Assembly (NCBI GenBank): GCA_003255065.1
Contig: QAOA01004227.1
Span: 10,971-74,970 of the forward strand
Direction of reading: 5' to 3'
From: Cercis canadensis
Lineage: Eukaryota > Streptophyta > Magnoliopsida > Fabales > Fabaceae
Length of the DNA: 64,000 nt
The notes below the pieces were generated by a model that was not told where the DNA came from, ran no database searches, and worked only from the letters and a program-made list of their open reading frames with translations. Position 1 is the stretch's first letter, and each line of letters begins with the position of its first letter. A program made the position numbers and the translations under genes. This document shows, in pieces, positions 1 to 11,199 of the stretch.

Positions 1-2
1 CG

Positions 3-239
3 CTTAAATTAAATTTAGCCTTGCTAGGTCGAGCCTGTGTCGAGCCAAGTGCTTTCCTTATCTGCATTTTGCTTTTCCTACTTAAATTGAATTTAGCCTT
101 GCTAGGTCGAACCTATGTCAAGCCAGGTGCTCTTCTTATCTGTATTTGTGCTTTTCCCGCTTAAATCAAATTTAGTCTTGCTAGGTCGAGCCTGTGTCGA
201 GCCAAGTGCTTTCCTTATCTACATTTTGTTTTGCTTGCA
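3..239. repeat. 78-bp tandem repeat, about 3 copies
   Basis: The unit starts CTTAAAT at 3, 81 and 160 and contains GCCTTGCTAGGTCGAGCC in each copy with a few substitutions. The period is 78-79 bp. The array runs off the left edge of the window, so its true copy number is unknown. It passes directly into the 40-bp array. Confidence 0.85.
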
Positions 240-244
240 TTTTC

Positions 245-1560
245 CTATTGGCTCCCAGGTAAAAGATCTTGGTGCTTTTAAATTTTTGTTGGCTCCCAAG
301 TGAAAGATCTCGGTACTTTTAATTTCCTGTTAGCTCTCGAGTGAAAGATCTCGGTGATTTTAAATTCCTATAGGCTCCTGAGTGAAAGATCTAGGTGTTT
401 TTAAATTTCGTCGGCTTTTGGGAGAAAGATCTTGGTGCTTTTAAATTCCTGTTGGCTCACGAGTGAAAGATCTCGATTCTTTTAAACTTTGTCGGCTCTC
501 GGGTGAAAGATCTCAGTGCTTTTAAATTCATGTTGGCTCCCGAGTGAAAGATCTCAGTGCTTTTTAAATCTTGTCGGCTCCCAAGTTAAGATCTTGGTGC
601 TTTTAAATCATGTCAGCTCCCGAGTAAAAGATCTCAGTGCTTTTAAATTTTGTCGGCTCCCGAGTGAAAGATCTTGGTTGCTTTTAAATCATGTCAGCTC
701 CCGAGTGAAAGATCTCGGTGCTTTTATATCTTGTCGGCTCCCGAGTGAAAGATCTCGATGCTTTTAAATTAGGTTGGCTCCTGAGTGAAAGATCTCGGTG
801 CTTTTAAATTATGTTAGCTCTCGAGTGAAAGATCTCGGTGCTTTTAAATCTTGTTGGCTCTTGAGTGAAAGATCTCAGTGCTTTTAAATCTTGTCGGCTC
901 CCGAGTGAAAGATCTCGTTGCTTTTAAATTTCTATTAGCTCTCAAATGAAAGATCTCGGTGCTTTTAAATTATGTTGGCTCTCGAGTGAAAGATCTTAGT
1001 GCTTTTAAATCTTGTCTGCTCCCGAGTGAAAGATCTCGGTGTCTTTAAATTATGTTGGCTCCCAAGTGAAAAATCTTGGTGTTTTTATTATGTCAGATTC
1101 GGAGTGAAAGATCTTATTGCTTTTAAATTTCTGTCGGCTCTCGAGTGAAAGATGTCGGTGCTTTTAAATTCTGTCAACTCCCAAGTGAAAGATCTCGGTA
1201 CTTTTAAATTTCGTCGGCTCCCTAGTGAAAGACTTAGTTACTTTTAAATCTTATCGGCTCCTAAGTGAAAGATCTCGGTGCTTTTAAATCTTGTTGGCTC
1301 CCGAGTGAAAGATCTCAGTGTTTTTAAATTTCGTCAGCCCCCGAGTAAAAGATCTCAGTGCCTTTTAAATTTTGTCGGCTTCTGAGTGAAATATCTCAGT
1401 GCTTTTAAGTTTTTGAAAGCTCCCAAGGGAAAGATCTCAGTCCTAGGTGAAAAATGTTGGTGCTTTAAAATTTATGTTAGCTCCCAGGTGAAAAATGTCG
1501 GTGCTTTTAAATTTTTGCCAGTTCCTGGGCGAAGGATTTCAGTGCTTTTGAATTTGTTAT
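245..1560. repeat. Approximately 40-bp minisatellite array, about 32 copies
   Basis: A unit of about 40 bp recurs throughout, built round GGCTCCCGAGTGAAAGATCT followed by CGGTGCTTTTAAAT and a variable tail. Copies differ by point changes and 1-2 bp indels and decay toward 1400-1560. Short reading frames across it are by-products of the repeat. Arrays like this are common inside long plant LTRs, which fits the gypsy-like leader near 5.1 kb, but that link is inferred. Confidence 0.9.
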
Positions 1561-1588
1561 GTGCTCCGAACAAAATACTTGTCTTTTT

Positions 1589-1670
1589 GTCTTTACATGT
1601 TTCTTATATGAAAACATGACAAGCGATAGCTGAGTCTGTTTTATCTATAAGAAAACATGTAAAGAGAGAC
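1589..1670. repeat. Imperfect inverted repeat (hairpin)
   Basis: The arm GTCTTTACATGTTTCTTAT (1589-1607) pairs with a reverse-complement arm at 1646-1670, with one or two bulges and a loop of about 40 nt. It sits where the minisatellite stops, so it may be an element end or recombination scar. Confidence 0.5.
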
Positions 1671-2376
1671 AATTGTAAATATCGTATTTTGTCCAGATTT
1701 TTCTTATAGTTTAAAAATATATATAAGAAAAAGAAATAAATTCTTAATTGCTAATTAGTATTTTTTTAATTTTTTTTAATTTTTGTAAATAGTAGATAAA
1801 AAATATAAACAAGTTTGTTAATTAATTGTTGTATCATTGTATCCTAAGGAGCCAATAAGAGAGCAAGGAATAGATTTCTTTCTCTCCTCATTGGTCCAAG
1901 CTTGATTTATCCTCTTTTAAATTGAATAACTAAGCAATTAAGTAAATAAAAACAAATAAAAAAAGAAGAAAGGGTTGGGTGGCAGTAACCATTGGGCTAG
2001 ATTGGGAATTGAAGTTAAAAGAAGGAAAATATCTTAAGAAGGGAAGGAATTATACACACAATAGAAAAAGGGAGAGAAAGGATTCAGCAAGAGAATGAAG
2101 AAAATGGCAGAAACGGTTTCTGAGAGAGAGCAAGAACTGAACAACAATAGGAAGACATTCAGCAAAGGAGGAAGAAGAGAACCTATTGAGTAGAGCAGAG
2201 AACCAAAAGAAATGGAAGAGCAGAAAAAAAGAGAAAAGGAGTGGCAGTAATAGAGAGCCACAATGGAGAGGTATCCAAATCACCTTCTTCTTTCAAATTC
2301 GAAGATAACCAAGGTAAATTGCAATCCCATAGAACTTTCTTCATTTTGTACTAGATGCTAAAGTTTTTTTTTTTTG

Positions 2377-2407
<31 letters not shown>

Positions 2408-4850
2408 TTTTTTTTTCTGTTCGGGTAGTACTCATTAGTTTCCATCAACTTTCTACTGTAATTACAGTAATTGTTACCCTCATATGTGTTGATTTGAGGT
2501 CCCTATTTTTGGGAATTTTCTAATAGATAAGTTGTTGTGATTATGCTTAGTTCTTTCTTTTCTGTTCATTCTTTACCTATGTTTGATTTTCTTTGCGTAT
2601 TGTTCAATTTCATTTGCTTCATTTTCATATAATCTCCATTGGGTTCACTTTTGTTATTGTCATTCTGTAATCTTGCTTTTTTTTTATTATTTCAAAAGTC
2701 CTGCTGAATGTTCATGAATGAATTACTAGATGTTTGAGATTGATTGATCTCTGTTGATTGTTATATAGTTTTGATATCAGATTTTATTCATATATGAGAT
2801 GGTTGCTTTATAGTTTTTTTTTAGTTTTTATTTTATATATACTTAGCTAGGAAAATTTTGAGTGTTTTCATCTGGGATTTTGTTTGGATTTATGATTGGG
2901 AATTCTGTGAGAAGTGGCTGTCCGGGTTTCCTAAGGAGTTGAAGCCATGTGGGCTCAAAATGGATGAAGAAGGTATTTAATTATTGAATGATTGGCTATT
3001 TTGTCTATTTGCTGCCTGCTAGTTTGAAGTCCATTTCTGGTTTATTTTTCTTTGGATCTCTTTGGATCTTTTTTGTGCACTTTGATCTAGTTGCATATAC
3101 TTTGAATCATTAGGAATTTGATGGCTGTTTGAGTTACTTTGTTTGAGTTAATTTTGTTGCTATCTTGCCTTTGTTTAAGGGCTGTTTGGAGTTTTTTTTT
3201 TTTTTTTGAGGGNTTTTTTTTTTTTTTTTTTAGGGTTTGTTCTAAATGAATTGGTCTTTGTAATGTATTAAGGTGTTTGGATATGTCTAATTTCGGATGC
3301 TGTCAGACAGCTCTGGCAAGGCTTGATAATCTTTTTCTAGACGGAGCTACATACCTTTGATCTGAATGATTCTTGTCCCATTAGAATCATAAGATGTGTG
3401 GCTTCAATATATGTAATTTTCCGATTTTTTGCATATATCCGCTACTCTCAGTTTGCATTTTAAGTTGTCTATTTTTCTGCTCTGTCAAGCCTCTTGATTT
3501 TCTCTGGTAGTATGTAGCCTTTTATTTCTTTTTGGAGTTATACGACTCCAAATTAAGTAATGTTAGTCTCATTAGAGCCGTAAGACGTGTGGTTTCAATG
3601 TATGTAATTTTTAGATTTTTTGCATGTCTTTCCTGCTTGTAGCCTTTTATTTATTTCTGGAGTTATATAGCTCCAAATTAACTGATGTTGGTCCCATTTG
3701 AATCCTAAGATGTATGGATTCAATGTATGTAATTTTTAGAATGTTTTCATGTCTAGTTTACTCTTAATTTTGACTCGAACACAGCTATTTCAGATAACTG
3801 ATGAATATGTGAATTTTTTAGACTTCCTTTGAATTTGTCTCTTGATAAGGATAGTGGTTTTGGGCATGTTTGGTGCCTGTCCTGGTTTATTATGCCTCAT
3901 TTGTTGGTGTATTTTGCTTATGTGTTTAGCTGTCATTCTAGTACCATTCTTATGTGCGATGGATTCTTTTTCTATTCCAAGACATTTTTAAAGTTGTTCT
4001 TTGCATCTCTTGAAGTGTTACTTGAGTGTATTTGTTTTCTAGTGTTTTTGCTATTTTGGATTTGCTTTTGTCTATTGTTTAAGGTCCTATTTGCCTTGCT
4101 GTTTTGGTTTTATTTTCTTTACTTTTTGCATTGTTGTTTGGGTTTGTTTGATATGTTATTCGAGTACACTTTTTAAGTATTTTGAAGGCTATTTACTATG
4201 TTAGTTTGAGTGTTGTATTGAATATTAGTTGGGGGCTGTTTTGGGTTTAGTTCTCAATTTTGTATTTGTTTTTGTCTATTGTTTAAGGTCCTATTTGTCT
4301 TGTTGTTTTGGTTTTATTTTCTTTACTTTTTGCATTGTTGTTTGGTTTTGTTTGATATGTTATTTGGGTACACTTTTTTTCAACTATTTTGGAGGCTTTT
4401 TACTAAGTTAGTTTGGATGCTGTATTGAATATTAGTTGAGGGCTGTTTTGGGTTTAGTTCTCATGCATTGTTTGTACTATTATAAGGGCTGTTTAGGGTT
4501 TGATTGTGCATTTTTTAGATGATTTTGGATTATTCCTTTTGAAGTATGTGGAGATTAAATATGTAGGTCACTTAGGTAGATTTCTTTTAAGTCTTTAAGT
4601 CTTGCCTAGCCTATGTTTTGGTGTTTTCATGAGCATATTTGAATACAAATCATGGTAATTGTGAGTATGAGCAAATTGGTAGGCCCAACTGGAAAATACC
4701 TAGCTACAAGCTTGGAGCAAGAATGATGTTTTATTATTTTTTTAAAAAAAATTTTAATGTAAATTAAGATTTATCTGTACCTAGATCTTGAGACAAGTTT
4801 TGTAACACTTAAAATCATGCATTTGCATTGCACATAAAAAATATATATGT
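1671..4850. other. Non-coding T-rich stretch with local duplications
   Basis: I see no gene. 2034-2290 is purine-rich on the plus strand. 2375-2415 is a (GTTTT)n microsatellite. Poly-T flanks the N at 3213. Three diverged copies of an approximately 85-bp segment lie near 3345-3430, 3541-3625 and 3661-3745. A 204-bp segment is tandemly duplicated at about 4063-4266 and 4267-4470. Phe/Leu-rich frames at 3829-4411 are translations of this T-rich DNA. The stretch may be part of a long LTR. Confidence 0.6.
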
Positions 4851-5368
4851 GTCGTGTAGTATCCGTATGCCCTTCACTTATTATGAGAGGATAGGGTGAG
4901 TAAGTCCTATATGAGATGTCTTTCTCTATCTGCCCTTGGTGAAGGTGGCGCCACCCTGGATAGTCACTTTATGCGATGAAGGGGTGAAAAGATTTAAGTT
5001 TCGGTAGATAAATCATGCATTGCACGTTTAAATTCTTTATTTTTATTTTTGTCAGACATTCTTGTAATACATTTATTATTTTAGGGTAAATAAAATACAC
5101 ATTTTGGCCATATTGATGTTCGCACAATTAATATAGGGTAACCGTATTTAAATAGATGTTGTGGAGTGCCTAACATCTTCTCCACGCATAAACTGACTCT
5201 CGAAACCTCTTTGGTTCGCAGACAATTTTTTAAATTAAAAAAGATTTTTCCAATTATTCCCCATTTTTCTAATACAATTGGTGGCAACTCCAAGTTTTCT
5301 TTTGAAAACTAGTCCTTTTCTTTAAGTTTGCCATCCGCGTCGTTAAGACCTTCAGGTACGTTGTGACA
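4850..5368 (+). mobile_element. Degraded Ty3/gypsy-like LTR end and leader
   Basis: The segment GTGCCTAACATCTTCTCCAC (5166-5185) followed by a CGCAGAC motif near 5217, and then TTGGTGGCAACTCC (5278-5291), resembles the LTR tail, leader and primer-binding region of many plant gypsy elements. I am recognising this pattern from family knowledge, not from an alignment. Homology to the adjacent CACTA remnant stops at about 5368, so one element interrupts or truncates the other. No gag or pol follows. The LTR could extend left through the repeat arrays to the window edge. Confidence 0.45.
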
Positions 5369-6670
5369 GTCGATGTGCCGGATCCCTTAACAGCTTGACC
5401 ATTGACCCCAGTTGCAAAGCTCCTGCATGCGACATGGCCACAATCTAGGACAAAATCTCTGACATATGAAGATGTGTCGGGTCGGAGGGGTGGGAATCTT
5501 GTCCACAACCCTACTCCAACAAGCCGACCTAAGAACCTAAGCCATAAACCCGACCCTTCTTGTTCTTTCCGCCAACGATATCGAGCCATATCTTGTTGTC
5601 ATTGACAAAAGACGAAGAGGACTAGACCTGGTTGTTAGACCGGCGCCTCTCATACTTAGTCTGCATAGATAAAAGCATAAAGTTAATAAGAAGTAATAAA
5701 CTTATAATTAAGATTTTTAAACCTCTTAAACAACTTCCAATTTATTTACATGTGTCTGTGGATGGACGCAGCCCTTGTTGGCATTGCGCTGGAGGTAACG
5801 AAAGACCTCTAGTGCATTGGGGTCTCTCCCCAACTCCTCCGTCTACCAAAAAAAACAAAAACTGTTAGTAAATAGAAATAACTTAATTTTTAAACATATC
5901 TTAAATGAAAGAAGATTTTTAAATAAAAAACTTACCAGCCACCTCTTGTATTTGGAGATGTTGATCGATCCACCCTTATGGTAGGCCTAGCCTTGATCTA
6001 AGGAGCGGTTCTTCTTGTTCTGCTCCGAGACCGCACTATACTCTTTGGAGGTGACAACTAGTCATCCTTCTACTTCCCTTTCCTGATGTCTTAGAAGGAG
6101 GCGTGAATGTTATTGTTGCACTTTGTGAGTCAAATCTTACGAATCTGGCTTTGAAATTGTGGGTTCTAAATACATCTCCTCTGCATTAGAAAACAAAAGA
6201 TCAAAGTTAGTAAAATTGAAATTAAGTTAGCTTAAAATAAAATAAAATAAATTAAGTTGAAATTATTATCTTGAACTCTGTCCACCAGAGTTCCTTCACA
6301 TATCAAGAATAGAGGTGAGATCGGTTTAATCGCCTTCTTAGATGGAAAAAAGTTGAACAAAAAAAAAATTCTTATAAATCATAAATAATAAACTTAAAAC
6401 GATAAAAATATATCAAAACTAGGTATTAAAAATAACTTACTCCTTCTTCTTGTATGGCCAGATCCACATCAGACCATTAGCTGCTCCAGATTCGGGTGAT
6501 AGAGACTTCAAAATACTTAAAGTGGCATGCGACGACCCTGCAGTTGCCGACATTGTGGATCCCAGAATGAGGGCTCCTGATGAGTTCCCCTCATGTGTCG
6601 CACTGGGCGACGGTGTGTGTGCCAACCCCGGGGTCGACATAGACAAGGACAAGGCCGAGCCACAGCCTTG
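5369..6670 (-). pseudogene. CACTA Transposase_24-type gene, broken copy 1
   Basis: On the minus strand, fragments read as the second, non-catalytic gene of plant CACTA elements (Ptta/En/Spm, Transposase_24 family). A Ser/Pro-rich exon at 6437-6652 ends MWIWPYKKKE. A block at about 5940-6040 reads SEQNKKNRSLDQG then YHKGGSINISKYKR, the family's Gly-Ser signature. The last exon overlaps 5369-5590. Stops and frameshifts break it, for example a TAG between DQG and AYHKGG. No DDE-type transposase gene accompanies it. It is probably not functional. Confidence 0.65.
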
Positions 6671-6776
6671 GCCTTGTCCTTCATGGAGGGCTTAGATGCT
6701 GGAGATGACTGCTAACGATCGTCTGACATATGTCATACAAAAATAATATTAACAATTAAATTATATATACAATAAA

Positions 6777-7205
6777 AACCTAAAACCATAAACTTTCATA
6801 ACCCAAACCCTAAACCCTTGACCTTTTAAATCTTAAACCCTAAACTCTTAAATTCTAAACGATAAAATTAAAAAACCCTAACCCTTAAACCCTAAACTCT
6901 TAAACCCTAAATCCTAAACTCCTAGATCTCAAACCCTAAAACCTAAAACCCAAAATCCTAAAACCCTAAAATCCCAAAACACTAAAAATTACATAGCAGT
7001 TGAGGTCAAAATTATACAGCAATAGAAAAAATTACAAAACTAATTCTATACTGCCATTCAAATAATTCAAAAAATATATATATTCCAGAATCATTCCACA
7101 TCAAGCATATAACAAAAACTTCTACCTGATATTAACCCCTAACCTAAACCCTCTACCTAATATTAACCCTAAACCTAACATCCTAAACCCTAAACCCTAC
7201 CCCTA
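6777..7205 (-). repeat. Telomere-like (CCCTAAA-type) degenerate tract in CACTA copy 1
   Basis: CCCTAAA, CCCTAA and close variants recur dozens of times, mixed with AT-rich spacers. The plant telomere unit is TTTAGGG/CCCTAAA. The tract is degenerate, internal and flanked by CACTA sequence on both sides, so it is not a chromosome end. The other CACTA copy has the same tract at the matching position. Confidence 0.8.
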
Positions 7206-7930
7206 AACCCTTACCAAAAATTTGCTAGTCTCCCTTAAAAATGGACAAATCTAGGAATTTAAAATTTCACACAATTGTACATGATAAAATACAGATAAAA
7301 GAGGTAATATGCATGCAAATTGATAGACAATTCCTCATAAAAGCACATAAAAAATTAGAGACAAGAGAGGGATAGTGGAACCCACCTTAAAGAGCTAAAA
7401 ATCCAAAAAACTAAACCGATTGGGTGGAAGATGATGTCCTACACTACAAAACCCAAGTAGAGGGAGAGGAAATGGTGGAGAAATGTTCAGGAAGAGAGAG
7501 ACAACAGAGGAGAAAGGTTGAAGGATTTTTGGCTGCGGCCGCATGAGGGAGGTGAAGTGCAGAATTTCTCACGGACGTTCTCATAGAATTTGTCTTTGAG
7601 AAACTAACCTTAAAATTCAAATTTTAAGTGAAACGATATGTATCAATTTCTCACAAATTTTCTCATAGACTTTGTTACGACATTATATCATCGTGAGAAA
7701 GTCTGTGTCTCACTAACATAGTATGTGAGAATGGTCAACACATTAAATGTTAGAGTTAGAGCGTTGTTTCTCACGGACTTTCTCATGGATGTTTCTCACG
7801 GTGACATTTTTTCGTGAGAAAATCCATGAGAAACTCTTAATAGTCACTTTCAGTGAAAATGTGGCATTTTTCTCACCGATTTTTTGTCTATGAGAGAAAT
7901 TCGTGACTAATATACATTTTTCTTTTAGAG

Positions 7931-8775
7931 ATATTGAAATTGAAAAATAAAAGGTTCATTCGTTGACGGCTAAACCAACTAGGAAATAGTAACTGAAAAT
8001 TGAGAAAAAGATATGCTCAAATTAGAAAGAAAAGAAGACCTTGAGCCTCAGCACTCAGCAGTGAGCAATTTATAGCAGTTTGAGTAAATCCTACTAAGAC
8101 TAAAAGATACCCAAAACTACATCAATTAGTCATTTCATTTTGTCAAGAGAGTCTTCTTTATCTATAAAACCAAAACGAAAAAGGAAAAATTCCATAATCA
8201 CATTCACCTAGTTCTTAATAAGTTGCCTAACTCCTAATCACACAAACTCATGATTACTTTTACCTTAACCTGCAAGTAGGAGTAGCATAAAGCTATAGAC
8301 TTGGTAGCTGAGAGAATCAGATTTGGGAGGGCAACATCCTATAAAAGACTAGTAGAGACCCATAAGGGAAAACATACATACATACATACATATATATTCT
8401 TATTAGCAGACATGCATATATTCTTGAATTAAAATGAGGGACACACCTATTTTAATGAACTAACCCTATTAATCAAAATCAGCAAACAAATAATGATACC
8501 CTTCACAAATGTTGCTTTCTCTTCCCCCAACAAAAGCGTTGGTAATTGCAGCTTTGAAATGCACTTTTTCCCTATCAGGACAACTTTATAGAAAATTGCA
8601 GAGAGAAAGGGAGCAGCAATAGGGGAAAAATATGCCGAGGCTTATCAAACCCAGTGGCTTCTAACCCTCGAGGAAAAATCCAATATTCACAAAAAAATAC
8701 CAAAAAGACTACTCAATCACACGAATCATAGGCACACAACAGACGCATAATTTTTTTTTTTTCAAGTATGTAATA
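7931..8775. other. Intergenic stretch
   Basis: AT-rich DNA with a short CATACATACATA run near 8375 and a poly-T run at 8751-8762. I see no gene. Confidence 0.5.
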
Positions 8776-9480
8776 GAGAAAAATGATTTGGCCATAAAAG
8801 ACTAGAAAGCATTCACATACCTGGAAAACGGAGGGATTGAACCCAAGGGGAAGCAAGAAGCAGTGGTTCAGATGTGAGGAATGGAGGCGGTGGTCGCTGA
8901 AGAGGGTCTATTGCATCGCTACATTTTTGAGAGGCAAATGAGTGTGAGTACTGAGTAGGGATTTTGGGGATAGGGTTATGGGTAAAATAGATTTTTTAAA
9001 TTTTAAAAAAAAAAATTTCATGTCATGAAAATCTAAGAATCCCAACCCCCTGGGAATTATTTTGTGGGAAACCTGCCCAAAAATTATTCCTAGGAATCCT
9101 ATTTGCTTGGAATGTTTTTTTGAAATATTGNAGAAAAATGATTTGGCCATAAAAGACTAGAAAGCATTCACATACTTGGAAAACGGAGGGATTGAACCCA
9201 AGGGGAAGCAAGAAGCAGTGGTTCAGATGTGAGGAATGGAGGCGGTGGTCGCTAAAGAGGGTCTATTGCATCGCTACATTTTTTAGAGGCAAATGAGTGT
9301 GAGTACTGAGTAGGGATTTTCGGGATAGGGTTATGGGTATATTTTTTACATTTTAAAAAAAAAATTTCATGTCATGAAAATCTAAGAATCCCAACCCCCT
9401 GGGAATTATTTTGTGGGAAACCTGCCCAAAAATTATTCCTAGGAATCCTATTTGCTTGGAATGTTTTTTTGAAATATTGT
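8776..9480. repeat. Tandem duplication of about 350 bp around an N
   Basis: 8776-9130 and 9132-9480 are nearly identical and separated only by the N at 9131. Each starts AGAAAAATGATTTGGCC and ends GAAATATTG. Differences include TGAAGAGG against TAAAGAGG and an indel near 8990/9340. The frames at 8908-9211 are low-complexity. The position of the N suggests an unresolved or artificial join. Confidence 0.85.
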
Positions 9481-10719
9481 ACCAAACATGAGAATCTTAG
9501 TTTTCTAAATTGTGATTTACAGAAAACTAAAAAAAAATCCTTGTACCAAGTTTAATGATGATGTGATTAACATCTTGATTATGTGGCACAATAAAATATA
9601 TTTATATACCGGCCTCTGCCACTCTTCTTCAGCAAGTTCCGACACTACAAGAAAAACGTGTATTAGTCACAGACTTTTGTCACAGACTAATATTCCATGA
9701 GAAAATCTCCCGATGTATAACAGAATGTAACTGCTAAGAAGTTCTCTTAGAATTTCTCATGATCACGTATGTCCGTGAGAAAAATCTGTGAGAAATCTTG
9801 TCCCAACTGTCCCTATTAATATGTTTGCTTTTCTCACGAAATTGATCAATGAAAAATATTAAGGTTTCTCATGAACTTTTTCACAGACAATAAATCCGTG
9901 AAAATTTCTGTGAGAAAGCCCGTAAGAAACGTCAATGCACTGTTTCACTTAAAAATTGAATTTTCTAGGATTTTTCTCATGGAAAAAATTTGTGAGAAAA
10001 CCTATTCTTCTTCTTCCACGTGAACTCGCTGCTACCATTCTCCATTTTTAACATTTTCAAGCTTTTCTCTCTTCCCTCTCGGCCTTAGGCATTTTTGCAC
10101 CATTCTTGGAGGCGGTAGTTGGGTTTTCTAGCGGTCGACCTCATCTTTCATCCTACCGGTTTAGTTTTTCAATTCATAGCTCATTGAGGTAGGTTCAGTA
10201 TCCCTTTCTTGTTTGAGTTTTCTTTATTAAATTATTATCCATTTGTTCCTCTAGCCTTTAGCTCTGTTTTAGTCTAGTGTTGGACAAAATTAACAAGCAT
10301 TGGTTACTAAATTAACCTACTCAACATTGATTACACATTAATATGAAATATAATATCTAATCTAGTTTAACTCTAATGTTGCCAAATGTGCAGTATGAAG
10401 TAGTGTGAAGTAATGTGTAATTAGTAGAAATTTTTTTAGGTAAGAGGTTTGGGGTTAATATTAGGTAGGGTTTTTGTTATATGCTTGATGTAGAATGATT
10501 CTGGAATATCTATTTTTTTTTTAATTATTAGAATGGTAGTACAAAATTAGTTTTGTAATTTTTTCTATTCCTGTATAATTTTTACCTCTACTGCTATGTA
10601 ACTTTTAGTTATGGAATAAATTGTAATTTTGTGATTGTGATTTTGTGTATTTGTGTGAAATTTTGAATTCCTTGAATGTTCAAGTTTTAGGGGAGACTTT
10701 GCCCAATTTTTATTTATGG

Positions 10720-11105
10720 TTTAGGGTTAATGTTTAGTGGTTATATTTAGGGATTTAGGGTTAAGGGGTTAGGGTTTGGCATTTGAGGGTTTTGGGGTTT
10801 AAGGGGTAGTGTTTAGTTTTTTTAGTGTCTAAGGGTTAATGGTTTTAGGGGTTTAGGGTTAACACATTAGGATTTGGGAGTAAGGTTTGGTGTTTAGGGG
10901 TTTTGGGGTTAAGGTTTAAGGGTTAGTATTTTAGGGTTTAAGGTTTAAGATTCAGGATTTAGGATGTAAATGGTCTAGGGTTAGGGTTTAGGGTTAAGGT
11001 TATAAAAATGTAAGGGTATAGGGGTTAGGGTTATGAAAATTAAGGGGTTAAAGTTTTAAGATTTAGGATTTAGGGTTTAAGTTTAGGGTTTAGGGTTTAG
11101 GTTAT
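10720..11105 (+). repeat. Telomere-like (TTTAGGG-type) degenerate tract in CACTA copy 2
   Basis: TTAGGG, TTTAGGG and GGGTTTAGGGTTA variants recur through about 385 bp, broken by short AT spacers. It lies in the 5' half of the element, before the Transposase_24-type exons, mirroring 6777-7205 in the inverted copy. Confidence 0.82.
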
Positions 11106-11199
11106 GAAAATTTAGGATGATCAATTTTACTGTATACATAATTGCATTATTAATATTGTTTTTGTATGACAAATGTCAAACTATCATCGACGGTCATAT

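Larger units (their letters stand above)
5369..7930 (-). mobile_element. Truncated CACTA (En/Spm) element, minus orientation
   Basis: This is a reverse-complement, diverged copy of the element at 9643-13152. Matching blocks include the segments at 5555-5680, 5925-5990 and 6420-6740 here against 12355-12450, 12040-12080 and 11170-11500 there. The outer end at 7915-7930 reads, on the minus strand, CTCTAAAAGAAAAATG, a three-mismatch form of the CACTACAAGAAAAACG terminus of the other copy. Subterminal motifs of the TTTCTCAYGGA type are repeated at 7560-7920. The inner end is lost at about 5369, where gypsy-like sequence begins. Confidence 0.75.

Noticed and set aside
245..1560. Regular short repeats resembling a CRISPR array
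   Set aside because: Units are contiguous with no unique spacers, have no strict repeat conservation, and the DNA is plant.
2034..2283. Two overlapping minus-strand hydrophobic frames
   Set aside because: They mirror a purine-rich plus strand; low complexity and no homology signal.
3829..4411. Phe/Leu-rich open frames suggesting membrane proteins
   Set aside because: They are translations of T-rich, internally duplicated non-coding DNA with no family motifs.
6777..7205. True telomere end
   Set aside because: Degenerate, internal and repeated in the second CACTA copy; flanked by element DNA on both sides.
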